Source: Chitinophagaceae bacterium (GTDB lineage: Bacteria; Bacteroidota; Bacteroidia; Chitinophagales; Chitinophagaceae). From it: DNA of 64,000 nt. The notes under the pieces are model-generated. The model searched no databases. It saw only the letters and a program-made list of their open reading frames with translations, and was not told the origin of the DNA. Positions 1 to 8,050 of this stretch are shown piece by piece. Within the stretch, counting starts at the first letter, position 1; every line of letters begins with the position of its first letter. The translations under genes were made by a program, and so were the position numbers. The stretch covers positions 496,001-560,000 of the forward strand of contig JADKJX010000003.1 in NCBI GenBank assembly GCA_016720775.1. Direction: 5' to 3'.

Positions 1-2
1 GG

Positions 3-356
3 GATAGCTGGAATTTTGGAACTGAGCAGGAACACCTGAATAATGTAGAGGGTGCCAGTCTTCATATAACCGGTTTCAGGGCAGCAGCCGGGCCCGGCGT
101 GGAATTTTTACAATACCTGAAACCCGGGCCAGGAAAAAAATACCCGCCCGACACAAGGGCCGACGATATCTGGTATTGGCAGACAACTTTATTTACTGCT
201 GATGCGGAAGCATTGTATAATAAATTAAAAAATTCAGGCTATACATTTACTTCTAAAGAGTTGGTGCATACTCATACGAACGGGATCCACTCAAAATCCT
301 TCATTGTGAAAGATCCCGATGGCCATGCGTTGCTCATAAAAGAATTAGTTCGTTAA
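3..356 (+). CDS. VOC (glyoxalase/bleomycin-resistance fold) family protein, C-terminal part
   Basis: The gene is cut by the left window edge; its frame is open from base 3 and stops at 356, leaving about 117 residues. A GTG at 99 could start a short product, but the upstream in-frame residues (SWNFGTEQEHLNNVEGA) look like coding sequence, so I read it as truncated by the window. The ending has the usual VOC pattern, with KDPDGHALLIKE forming the last strand, where many members place a metal-binding Glu. Substrate and reaction cannot be told; the superfamily includes lyases, dioxygenases and resistance proteins. There is no terminator before the next gene, but a promoter-like box lies between them. 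Confidence 0.6.
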   Translation, partial: DSWNFGTEQEHLNNVEGASLHITGFRAAAGPGVEFLQYLKPGPGKKYPPDTRADDIWYWQTTLFTADAEALYNKLKNSGYTFTSKELVHTHTNGIHSKSFIVKDPDGHALLIKELVR

Positions 357-403
357 AAAAATATAAGGTCAGGAAGCCGACAAAACCGGCTTTTGCATCT
401 CTG

Positions 404-411
404 TAAATTTG
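404..411 (+). promoter_or_regulatory. Putative -7 box of the peroxiredoxin-like gene
   Basis: TAAATTTG matches the Bacteroidota -7 consensus TAnnTTTG and ends 10 bases before the ATG at 422, implying a very short leader. No matching -33 TTTG is visible at the usual 19-21 base spacing, so support is from one box only. Confidence 0.35.
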
Positions 412-421
412 TCGAAAAAAC

Positions 422-1006
422 ATGAAGAAATTAATCCTATCGCTCGGCGTACTGATCGTTGCTGTTACCCTCCATGCCCAGGATGGCCCGAAGGGTCTGA
501 ATGTAAATGACAAGGCTCCGGAATTTTCGGCAAAAAGCCAGGATGGCAAACCCATCAGCCTTAAGGAAAAACTGAAAGCAGGGCCCGTTGTACTGGTCTT
601 CTATCGCGGCCAATGGTGCCCTTATTGCAACAGGGAATTAAAGAACCTGGAAGATTCACTTTCATTGATCACGGCTAAAGGAGCAACACTCATTGCGGTA
701 ACCCCCGAAAAGCCGGAGAACATCAGCAAGACCATTGAAAAGACAAAAGCTACGTACCCGATCCTTTTTGATGAGGGCTTAAAGATCATGAAGAGTTATG
801 ATGTGGCTTTTGCTGTAGATCCCAAAACGATTGAAAAATATAAGGGGTACGGGATTGATTTTAACGAGGTGAACGGCGCCAATGGAACAAACCTGCCTGT
901 GCCGGCTGTTTACATTATCAATAAAAATGGCGGGATCATTTATAAATATTTCGATGCTGATTACCGGAAACGTCCCAGCGTAAAAGACCTGCTGGATCAT
1001 CTGTAG
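422..1006 (+). CDS. Secreted peroxiredoxin-like (AhpC/TSA, thioredoxin-fold) protein
   Basis: A 194-residue thioredoxin-fold protein. A Sec signal peptide ends near residue 20 (VTLHAQ), so it probably acts in the periplasm or on the outer membrane. The redox centre is visible as FYRGQWCPYCNREL, with Cys66 and Cys69; the early Cys sits where the peroxidatic Cys of AhpC/TSA proteins lies. The family reduces peroxides or exchanges disulfides using thiol donors, and the second Cys in a CxxC is closer to thiol-disulfide exchange proteins or PrxQ-like enzymes. The start ATG is followed at once by the signal peptide. A hairpin terminator follows, so it is likely transcribed alone. Confidence 0.8.
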   Translation: MKKLILSLGVLIVAVTLHAQDGPKGLNVNDKAPEFSAKSQDGKPISLKEKLKAGPVVLVFYRGQWCPYCNRELKNLEDSLSLITAKGATLIAVTPEKPENISKTIEKTKATYPILFDEGLKIMKSYDVAFAVDPKTIEKYKGYGIDFNEVNGANGTNLPVPAVYIINKNGGIIYKYFDADYRKRPSVKDLLDHL

Positions 1007-1025
1007 TTGGCTTGATGATCAGTTT

Positions 1026-1055
1026 AAAAAGGCACTAATACGTGCCTTTTTCTTT
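1026..1055 (+). terminator. Rho-independent terminator after the peroxiredoxin-like gene
   Basis: AAAAGGCAC and GTGCCTTTT form a 9-base stem with a six-base loop, running into a T-rich tract (TTTTTCTTTT). It lies 20 bases after the stop codon. Confidence 0.75.
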
Positions 1056-1122
1056 TAGCGGTCAACCACCTGACAAAGCTTTTGTTCAATGCGCCCTTTC
1101 TTTGTGAAGAAAAAATTCATCA

Positions 1123-2778
1123 ATGAATAATTCCGGAAAAATAACCTGTCCTTTGTGCAACGATGCTGTTGATGAGTTGCTGTACCGGTTTCATATTAAC
1201 AGCGAGAAGGCAGTTATAGATAAGATCAAAGAAAATAATCCTTCGTGGACCGAGCAGGACGGTATTTGCAGCCGCTGTATAGATTATTACAATATTGAAA
1301 TAATACGGGAACAGAAAATGCTTCCCGAAATTGGCCCTTATTTTTCCGTAAAAAGTGCAGATGACTTCGTTATCCTCCCCACAGCCCTGCGGGTGGACGC
1401 AAACCCTAAGTACACAGGCAAAGGAGTTACCATTTGTTTTATCGACAGTGGATTTTATTTACATCCCGACCTGGTTCAAAATAAGAACCGCATTAAAAAG
1501 ATCGTAGACATTACCAAGCCACGTACTTCAGCAAAATATTTTTCGCAGCCGCATAATGAATCGTGGCACGGAACAATGACCAGTGTGGTATGTGCTGGCG
1601 ATGGTTTTCTCAGCAATGGTTTGTATAAAGGCATTGCCAGTGAAGCATCGCTGGTTTTGCTGAAAGTGATGGACAGCAAAGGGAAGATAACAACCGAATA
1701 TATTTCCAAAGCATTGCAGTGGGTGAGTAAGAATCATAAACAATATAACATACGGGTTGTAAACATGTCATTGGGTGATGATGCAACAGGTTTGTGGAAG
1801 AACAGCAAAGTAGATGTACTGGCAGAAAAGCTGATCGAGAAAGGAATTACCATTGTTGCTGCTGTTGGTAACGACGACCGTGCTGCTGTAAAACCCCCGG
1901 CCAACTCACCCCATGTGATCGCTGTAGGAGGCTGGGATGATAACAATAAACTGAACGGGGATGAGAACAAATTATATCACTCCTCTTTTGGTAAAACAGA
2001 TGATGAGTTACACAAACCGGAGCTGATGGCCAATGCGATATGGATCGCTGCACCCATATTGCCCGCAACCCCTGAGCAGGATACTGCAAAGGCATTGTAT
2101 GAGTTACATAGGACAGCAGATGAGCAGCTAAAGCACAAGATATTAACATCGGCAAATAAAACCGGTGTCAACATTGACGGGTCCCGGGAAAATGATGTAA
2201 CTTTTTGGAGAGAGAAGCTAAAGAGCCGGATACAGGAAAGTAAATTTATTTCGCCGCATTATATGCATGTTGACGGAACTTCCTTTGCAGCACCTATTGT
2301 TAGTTCTGTTATTGCACAAATGCTGGAGATACAACCGGAATTAACGCCGGCACAGATAAGGAGAATTTTGTTCAGCACCGCAAAGCGCTTACCCAACTTA
2401 CCCGCCGAACAGCAAGGATATGGAGTGATACATCCTGGAAAAGCCGTCATTAAAACCTTGCAAAATTTATTTGCTATGAAACAACATACTTCCCCCTTTA
2501 TCAACAAGCGTAAAAAAGCGATTGAGTTCTATATCCAGAACCCCTGTGCTTCGCATATTTGCCTCGCCGGAACTTTTAATCACTGGGCGCAAGATTCCTT
2601 GTTAATGGAGCCAACGGCCAATGGCATGTGGAAGATCGAGATCCCTATGCTGCCCAAGGGAACTTATCAATACAAATTTTTTGTAGACGATAAGACCTGG
2701 ATGGAAGATATCGACAATCCGTACCGGGAACCCGACGGATTAAATGGATTCAACAGCATTTTAATGGTTGAAAATTAA
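1123..2778 (+). CDS. Subtilisin-like (S8) protease with N-terminal Cys pairs and C-terminal glycogen-binding (CBM48/AMPK) domain
   Basis: A 551-residue S8 serine protease. The catalytic triad is visible: Asp108 in FIDSG, His149 in WHGT and Ser387 in DGTSFAAP, with oxyanion Asn250 in AVGND. The N-terminus has no signal peptide and instead has two Cys pairs (Cys9/Cys12 and Cys49/Cys52) that look like a zinc-binding knuckle. After the protease, residues about 466-551 read as an E-set carbohydrate-binding module of the AMPK-beta/CBM48 type (CLAGTFNHWAQDS, GTYQYKFFVDD). Such modules bind glycogen or starch, so an intracellular protease recruited to glycogen is a reasonable inference. A long insert (about 275-375) separates Asn250 from Ser387. 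The next gene begins 5 bases downstream, so cotranscription is possible. Confidence 0.82.
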   Translation: MNNSGKITCPLCNDAVDELLYRFHINSEKAVIDKIKENNPSWTEQDGICSRCIDYYNIEIIREQKMLPEIGPYFSVKSADDFVILPTALRVDANPKYTGKGVTICFIDSGFYLHPDLVQNKNRIKKIVDITKPRTSAKYFSQPHNESWHGTMTSVVCAGDGFLSNGLYKGIASEASLVLLKVMDSKGKITTEYISKALQWVSKNHKQYNIRVVNMSLGDDATGLWKNSKVDVLAEKLIEKGITIVAAVGNDDRAAVKPPANSPHVIAVGGWDDNNKLNGDENKLYHSSFGKTDDELHKPELMANAIWIAAPILPATPEQDTAKALYELHRTADEQLKHKILTSANKTGVNIDGSRENDVTFWREKLKSRIQESKFISPHYMHVDGTSFAAPIVSSVIAQMLEIQPELTPAQIRRILFSTAKRLPNLPAEQQGYGVIHPGKAVIKTLQNLFAMKQHTSPFINKRKKAIEFYIQNPCASHICLAGTFNHWAQDSLLMEPTANGMWKIEIPMLPKGTYQYKFFVDDKTWMEDIDNPYREPDGLNGFNSILMVEN

Positions 2779-2783
2779 ATAAC

Positions 2784-3017
2784 ATGGTGGTAGCAGTTAA
2801 AATAGCACTCATCCTGGGATCCGTGTACCTGGTAATGGGGATGATATTTGCAATTTTCTTTTTAAGCAGGGGGATTGAGAAAATGGATACAGCTGCACAT
2901 GGCTCAGGCTTTGGCTTCCGGATGATCATACTGCCGGGAACAATTGCTTTGTGGCCGGTATTATTAAAAAAGTGGATGAACATAAAAAAGATACGCCATG
3001 ATAAAACCGCTTCGTAA
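2784..3017 (+). CDS. Small membrane protein, two predicted TM helices
   Basis: A 77-residue protein with hydrophobic segments at about 5-28 and 44-62 and a basic tail (KKWMNIKKIRHDK). I do not recognise a family. It starts 5 bases after the subtilase and its end overlaps the next start by 20 bases, a tight coupling that argues it is a real first gene of the ferric reductase/Rieske cluster. Small membrane subunits often accompany membrane-bound redox enzymes; that role here is inferred from position only. Confidence 0.6.
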   Translation: MVVAVKIALILGSVYLVMGMIFAIFFLSRGIEKMDTAAHGSGFGFRMIILPGTIALWPVLLKKWMNIKKIRHDKTAS

Positions 3018-3420
3018 AAGGCACCTGCAAATATGGTCATTGCTGGCGGTTTTAATTCCGGCAGGCATCATCAGCGGGTATATGGTCGTGCCTGAAAAGG
3101 CAACCAGTAATTTATTGGAAGCCGACAATAGCCAGGCATTGCCCGTTGTGATTAATAAACTGGAAACGAAGAATTATTCAGTTTACCTGCGAAGCTCAAT
3201 AGATAAAAAAAATTACCAGTTGCAATGGGTCAATACAAAAGCATCCACACAACCGTCTTCACTTATTTATAAAGGAAGTATTGAAGAGAAGGAACTGATC
3301 GGAAGGATCGGGTCAACAGGTACTTATTATTTTCCGTTAAAGGCAGACACAACTGGCCGTTACAAATTCATTGTGTACGACATCATTCACCGGCAAATGA
3401 CCGACAGTATAAAATTTTAA
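2998..3420 (+). CDS. Membrane-anchored protein of unknown function in the redox cluster
   Basis: A 140-residue protein with one N-terminal hydrophobic helix (about 10-30, IWSLLAVLIPAGIISGYMVV), then a soluble, probably periplasmic, beta-rich part (about 40-140). There are no Cys or His clusters and no motif I recognise. It overlaps the previous gene by 20 bases and ends 3 bases before the ferric reductase-Rieske gene, so the three are almost certainly cotranscribed. The start ATG is inside the preceding gene's last codons, and the hydrophobic anchor follows at once. Confidence 0.6.
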   Translation: MIKPLRKRHLQIWSLLAVLIPAGIISGYMVVPEKATSNLLEADNSQALPVVINKLETKNYSVYLRSSIDKKNYQLQWVNTKASTQPSSLIYKGSIEEKELIGRIGSTGTYYFPLKADTTGRYKFIVYDIIHRQMTDSIKF

Positions 3421-3423
3421 ACG

Positions 3424-4458
3424 ATGAGTGCAGGATATACCGCAGTGGGGTGGAACAGGCAGAAGAAACTGTACGACTGGTTCATTTTTGGATTCTGTGT
3501 TCTGTATTTGATCAGTTTTATCCTTGTTACGGCATGTATTAACCCGGATTATACTTTTGAAACGGTATTGATCCGCTCCACATCCACTCTGGCTGTATTG
3601 CTGCTGCATGTGATCCTCAGCATCGGTCCGCTGGCAAGGATGAATAAAAAATTTCTTCCATTATTGTATAACCGGCGTCACCTGGGTGTGACCATGTTTT
3701 GCATCGCTGCTGTGCACGGGGTTTTCAGCATCATACAGTTTCACGCATTGGGACATGTGAATCCGTTTGTTTCACTTTTTACTTCCAATACCAATTTCTT
3801 TTCATTGAGTGGTTTCCCGTTTCAGTCGTTGGGATTTTTTGCACTCATCATTTTCTTTTTGATGGCAGTAACCAGTCATGATTTCTGGCTGCACAACCTT
3901 TCACCTAAAGTATGGAAGACGCTGCACATGTTTGTATACCTGGCTTATTGCCTGATCGTGATGCATGTGATGCTGGGGGTTATCCAATATGAAACCCACC
4001 CGGTCTTTGTTTTACTCATTGCCGCCGGTTCGTTATGGCTTATCAGTCTTCATCTCATTGTAGGGCGAAGGGAAATTAAAAAAGACAATGAAAAATTTGG
4101 ACTGGCAAATGAAGGCTTTGTTGCAGTTTGTGACGCAGGAGAATTTGAAGAAGGCCGGGCAAAAATATTTTGCATTGATGAAGAACGGATCGCTGTCTAT
4201 AAACATGAAAATAAATTATACGCCATACATAATGTGTGCAAACACCAGGGCGGTCCGCTGGGCGAAGGAAAGATCATCGATGGCTGCATCACCTGTCCCT
4301 GGCATGGATACCAGTATTTACCAAACAACGGGCAATCGCCGCCGCCGTTCACAGAAAAGGTCAGTACATACGATGTGCGGGTAGAAGATATGAAAGTATG
4401 GGTAAACCCAAAACCATTTGCTGAAGGAACGGAAAGACCGGGAGCGGTTATTAATTAA
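3424..4458 (+). CDS. Ferric reductase-like transmembrane domain fused to a Rieske [2Fe-2S] domain
   Basis: A 344-residue fusion. Residues about 18-215 form six hydrophobic helices with histidines in the positions expected of a b-type haem ferric-reductase/YedZ fold (His62, His98, His168, His181). Residues about 230-330 are a Rieske domain: Cys272-x-His274 in NVCKHQGGPL and Cys291-x2-His294 in CPWHGYQY bind a 2Fe-2S cluster. The protein could pass electrons between a membrane haem and the cluster. The acceptor is unknown, and no flavin or NAD domain of the classical ferric reductase kind is present. It sits in a four-gene cluster of membrane proteins (2784-5329). Confidence 0.85.
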   Translation: MSAGYTAVGWNRQKKLYDWFIFGFCVLYLISFILVTACINPDYTFETVLIRSTSTLAVLLLHVILSIGPLARMNKKFLPLLYNRRHLGVTMFCIAAVHGVFSIIQFHALGHVNPFVSLFTSNTNFFSLSGFPFQSLGFFALIIFFLMAVTSHDFWLHNLSPKVWKTLHMFVYLAYCLIVMHVMLGVIQYETHPVFVLLIAAGSLWLISLHLIVGRREIKKDNEKFGLANEGFVAVCDAGEFEEGRAKIFCIDEERIAVYKHENKLYAIHNVCKHQGGPLGEGKIIDGCITCPWHGYQYLPNNGQSPPPFTEKVSTYDVRVEDMKVWVNPKPFAEGTERPGAVIN

Positions 4459-4474
4459 GAATTAAAAATTAAGA

Positions 4475-5329
4475 ATGAAGAATTCAGAGTTTTATATAGG
4501 ATGGATGCCCAAGGCACCGGCTTCTTTTGCAAAGCAGGTGAAGAGCGTGCTGTTCATACTTTTTCCGCTGGCAATAATTGTTGGATTGGTGCTGGCTTCT
4601 TTTCAAAAGAAATTCTCGACAGCAAATTTTGAATTCGGCAAGAGCACGGAGATAAAAGGGATCTATATTAATTCACCGGTGCCCATGCTAAAAGTTGTTA
4701 ATGGAAAAGATATATGGGGCAATGCATCTTTTATCAGCATTCCATTGGTGGGGTATGGCAAACATGGTGCCGAGACGGCCATCATGCAACTGGAAAAAGA
4801 AAAGAACACTTCATTCAATAATAAAGAACTCACCATGAAAGGAACATTGCTTTACAGTGATGGAAAAACACTACTGCAGGTAAGCAAGGAAGAGAACCCG
4901 GTTATTAGCATTGGAAAAGATGCAGATGTTCTTTCATTGCCAAAACAAACTGACCTGGGTATTCAGAAAATAAAGGGGGAGATCATTGATCCCAAGTGTT
5001 ATTTTGGGGTGATGAAACCGGGTGAGGGCAAAGTGCATCGTGATTGTGCCATCCGTTGCATCCTGGGCGGCATTCCACCCGTATTAAAAGTGATGAATGA
5101 AAAAGGAGAGATGAATTATTACCTGGTCGTTGGTGCAAACGGGGAAAGGATGAATGAAGCTGTTCGGGACTTTGTGGCTGAACCGGTAGAGATTGAGGCA
5201 AGGGCCGTGCAGCAGGATGATTGGGTGATACTTTATGTAAAAGATAAAAACATTAAAAGAGTTTCATCGATCAGTTTATACAGGTCAGAAGATCAGATAG
5301 CATCCTGCGTTGGCGGTTGTATCAAATAA
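4475..5329 (+). CDS. Membrane-anchored Cys-rich protein linked to the ferric reductase-Rieske gene
   Basis: A 284-residue protein with one TM helix (about 24-45) and a large soluble part. I do not recognise a named family. Two cysteine-bearing motifs stand out: DPKCYFGVMKPG followed by VHRDCAIRCILGG (about residues 173-195), and a C-terminal SCVGGC just before the stop. The first looks like a metal-, haem- or cluster-binding site, and together they make this a likely redox partner of the upstream Rieske fusion. It starts 16 bases after that gene in an AT-rich stretch of repeated TTAAGAAT units and is probably the last gene of the unit. Confidence 0.6.
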   Translation: MKNSEFYIGWMPKAPASFAKQVKSVLFILFPLAIIVGLVLASFQKKFSTANFEFGKSTEIKGIYINSPVPMLKVVNGKDIWGNASFISIPLVGYGKHGAETAIMQLEKEKNTSFNNKELTMKGTLLYSDGKTLLQVSKEENPVISIGKDADVLSLPKQTDLGIQKIKGEIIDPKCYFGVMKPGEGKVHRDCAIRCILGGIPPVLKVMNEKGEMNYYLVVGANGERMNEAVRDFVAEPVEIEARAVQQDDWVILYVKDKNIKRVSSISLYRSEDQIASCVGGCIK

Positions 5330-5425
5330 TACATGGCTAAATGGTCATACTGTTAAATTGCCGGAAGATACTTAAGAAGAAAGCTCCGTATCAATTTAGC
5401 CAACTAACAATAAGGCAATTAGAAT

Positions 5426-7693
5426 TTACTTTTGTTTATTCCTTTCTATCCCCATCTTTTTCATCCTGGCCTCGAGGGTGGTAGGATTGATGCCCAGTAT
5501 CTTTGCAGCGCCTTTTTCGCCGCTCACTTTCCAGTTGGTTTTTTCCAGTACACTTATTATGTGCTGCTTCTCCACCTCGTCTAATTTTTGAACTGCCGGT
5601 TTGCCGGTAGAGCCGGTGGTCTTTACTGCAGGTATCCAGTTGCCGTATGCAAGAGTGTTACCCGGTGATAATATCAATGCTCTCTCCACAAGGTTCTCCA
5701 GCTCACGGATATTGCCCGGCCAGTTGTATAACATCAAGGCATCGATCACTTTGTCAGGTATATCAGTGATCTCTTTGCCCATCTTTCCTTCATATTTTTT
5801 CACAAAGTGTTTTACAAGCAGGGGAATGTCTTCTTTCCGGTCACGCAAAGGTGGCGATATGACCGGGAATACATTCAACCTGTAGAATAGGTCTTCCCGG
5901 AATTCTTTTTTGGCAATGGCTTCTTCCAGGTTGCGGTTGGTGGCAGCTATCACCCGTACATTCACCTTCATTGTTTTCGGGTTGCCCAGCCGTTCAAACT
6001 CACCTTCCTGTAAAACCCTTAATAATTTTGCCTGCAATTCTACCGGCAGTTCGCCTATCTCATCCAAAAATATGGTGCCGCCATCCGCCAGTTCAAAGCG
6101 GCCGATCTTTCTTTCCATGGCGCCGGTAAATGCACCACGTTCATGACCGAATAATTCACTTTCTATTAAGTTAGCCGGAAGATTTGCGCAGTTTATTTTT
6201 ATCAGTGGCCGTTTGTTCCGGTTGCTGATATTATGAATGGCTCTTGCCAGCAATTCTTTTCCTGTGCCACTTTCACCGGTAATTAAAACTGTTGCATCGG
6301 TGGAAGCAACCTGTTCTATCTGTTGTAATATCTTATGGAAATTCTTACTCCGGCTCACGATCTCTTCAAAATTGTGACTGTATTTTATCTCTTCCTGCAG
6401 GTATTTATTCTGGGCTTCCAGTCTGGCCTGTTCCTGTTCCATCAAAACCTTATCGGTAATATCAATGAACATGGTACGTGTAAACTGTCCCCCTACATCA
6501 GGATTGCTCCACCATTGTATCCAGATTGGTTTGCCATTGTCTTTGCGTCTCAATTCCAGTATCACACCACTGGTATCCGTACCACGGCCAACAGACTCGA
6601 ATGCTTCTTTCATCCTTCGTTGGGCATCAGGTGTATCGGGTGCCATTGTCTTTCCATAGATATAAGGCACTTCATTAGGGCGAAGTCCGAGGATCCGTAA
6701 TGCAGCCCGGTTTGCCTTGATGAATTTTGAATCAAGCCCTTCATGTACATACGCAATGGGCGCTTCTTCAAACAGGTCTTTGAATCGTTCCTCACTCTCA
6801 GCCAGCAATTTTTCCAGTTCGCTGTTTGCGATCTTTAATTTTTCTTCCGCTTTTAGCCTGTCAATCTCTGCACCAGCCCTGGCTGCAAATATTTTAAGAA
6901 TGGAGGTCTGGTTCATCTCATTCCGCATTGGCCCGTCATCAAGCGCTGCAATATGCCCGATCACATCACCGGTTGACGGACTGTAAATGGGTACCGCAAC
7001 ATAGGAATCGTAACCGGCTTCCAGCGGGTAGGTCTTATCGAGGTCTGCTGGAATGAAAAGATCAGTACCTTTTCCTTCCATCACCAGTTTGCAGGGCGTG
7101 CCTTCTACATCGTATTCAATATTCTCTTCCAGCTTGTCGTTTTTTGAGTAAGAGAGGGTACGCACCCTTGTCTTATCAACATCGGTACACTCCGTAATGA
7201 TGCAGGTTTTTATCCCGAGGGAAAGTGTTACATAACGGGTTAACGCTTCAAAAAAGTCCTGCCCAACCAGGCCCGATGTTGCTTCAGATATTGTTCTCAG
7301 TAATTCCTCTTCTCTTTTTCGCCGGCTTGTGTCACGTACAATGCTGCAGGTAAATTCTTCCCCGTTGTATGCTATGAAGTTGCCGGTGATCTCTACGTCA
7401 TAAACATAACCCGTCTTGTGTTTATGTTTAGCATCAAAGGTGAAATGTTCTTTGGCTTTGAGTTGTTTCCAGAAGACACCAAAGTCGGCCACAATCTCCG
7501 AGGGGTTAATGTCTTTAACCTGCATGGCCGTCAATTCCTGTTTTGAATAACCCGACATTCTGCTGGCAGCATCATTTGCATAAATGATATTACCTTCTGC
7601 ATTCACCCAGAAAACTGCTTCGTGAAGATTCTCAAAAGTAAAATGAGAAAGATTGAGGTCTTTTTCAAACTCCTTGGTGGACGTTTTGGCCAT
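5426..7693 (-). CDS. Sigma-54 interacting transcriptional activator with PAS-GAF-PAS sensor
   Basis: A 755-residue NtrC-class regulator. In order: a PAS domain (about 12-125, VFWVNAEGNIIYANDAASRM), a GAF domain (about 135-285), a second PAS (about 300-425), an AAA+ domain (about 445-680) and a Fis-type helix-turn-helix (about 705-750). The AAA+ part has Walker A GESGTGKE, the sigma-54 contact loop GAFTGA and Walker B GGTIFLDEIGE. The sensor is built in and there is no receiver domain, so it probably senses a small ligand or redox state directly rather than through a kinase. It ends convergent with the redox cluster, separated by about 95 bases, so it may or may not control it; its target promoters are unknown. 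Confidence 0.9.
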   Translation of the reverse strand: MAKTSTKEFEKDLNLSHFTFENLHEAVFWVNAEGNIIYANDAASRMSGYSKQELTAMQVKDINPSEIVADFGVFWKQLKAKEHFTFDAKHKHKTGYVYDVEITGNFIAYNGEEFTCSIVRDTSRRKREEELLRTISEATSGLVGQDFFEALTRYVTLSLGIKTCIITECTDVDKTRVRTLSYSKNDKLEENIEYDVEGTPCKLVMEGKGTDLFIPADLDKTYPLEAGYDSYVAVPIYSPSTGDVIGHIAALDDGPMRNEMNQTSILKIFAARAGAEIDRLKAEEKLKIANSELEKLLAESEERFKDLFEEAPIAYVHEGLDSKFIKANRAALRILGLRPNEVPYIYGKTMAPDTPDAQRRMKEAFESVGRGTDTSGVILELRRKDNGKPIWIQWWSNPDVGGQFTRTMFIDITDKVLMEQEQARLEAQNKYLQEEIKYSHNFEEIVSRSKNFHKILQQIEQVASTDATVLITGESGTGKELLARAIHNISNRNKRPLIKINCANLPANLIESELFGHERGAFTGAMERKIGRFELADGGTIFLDEIGELPVELQAKLLRVLQEGEFERLGNPKTMKVNVRVIAATNRNLEEAIAKKEFREDLFYRLNVFPVISPPLRDRKEDIPLLVKHFVKKYEGKMGKEITDIPDKVIDALMLYNWPGNIRELENLVERALILSPGNTLAYGNWIPAVKTTGSTGKPAVQKLDEVEKQHIISVLEKTNWKVSGEKGAAKILGINPTTLEARMKKMGIERNKQK

Positions 7694-7788
7694 CGGGAAA
7701 TATGGTTTGAATTTTTATGCCGGTTAAAGTTAATAATAACCCGCAATGTAACATTATAAAGCCGGTACAAATGTCGGGTTACTGACAG

Positions 7789-7796
7789 TAATTTTG
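7789..7796 (+). promoter_or_regulatory. Putative -7 box for an orphan transcript
   Basis: TAATTTTG fits the Bacteroidota -7 consensus. It lies in the gap upstream of the SDR gene, and its predicted start (near 7803) would produce an RNA of about 175 bases ending at the terminator at 7956-7980. No convincing -33 box is seen. Confidence 0.3.
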
Positions 7797-7802
7797 ACCT
7801 GC

Positions 7803-7980
7803 CAACATTGGAAGACAGTATGTTATGTACCCGGAGTTAGGGGATTTCATTAACCAAAAGCGGACGCACATAATTCTTTTCAATAAAGATTGATCAATAA
7901 CTTTAAATCCTCTAATAAATGGTTCGACATTTCTTCAGTGTTCTCTACAAAATCTATCCTGCTTCGGCAGGATTTTTTGT
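7803..7980 (+). ncRNA. Candidate small RNA or 5' leader with terminator/attenuator
   Basis: This 357-base gap between divergent genes has no ORF worth calling, but it has a promoter-like box at its left part and a strong terminator at 7956-7980 with no gene in front of it. The simplest readings are a small RNA of about 175 bases or a leader with an attenuator for the SDR gene 70 bases further on. CCTGCC at 7798-7803 can pair with GGCAGG at 7966-7971, the 3' arm of the terminator, which would be compatible with an antiterminator if transcription starts early enough. I cannot assign it to a known RNA family. Confidence 0.3.
7956..7980 (+). terminator. Orphan rho-independent terminator with TTCG tetraloop
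   Basis: ATCCTGC and GCAGGAT form a perfect 7-base stem closed by a TTCG loop and followed by TTTTTTGTT. No plus-strand gene precedes it, since the regulator to the left is on the other strand. Confidence 0.7.
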
Positions 7981-8050
7981 TATAATACTTCGGTTTGATC
8001 AATAAGTCACCACATTCCCAAATTGGCTAACTTAGTAGAAAACACAGAAC

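Noticed and set aside
7915..7950. tRNA or tmRNA end suggested by GGTTCGA
   Set aside because: No matching acceptor stem, D-arm or anticodon arm can be formed around it.
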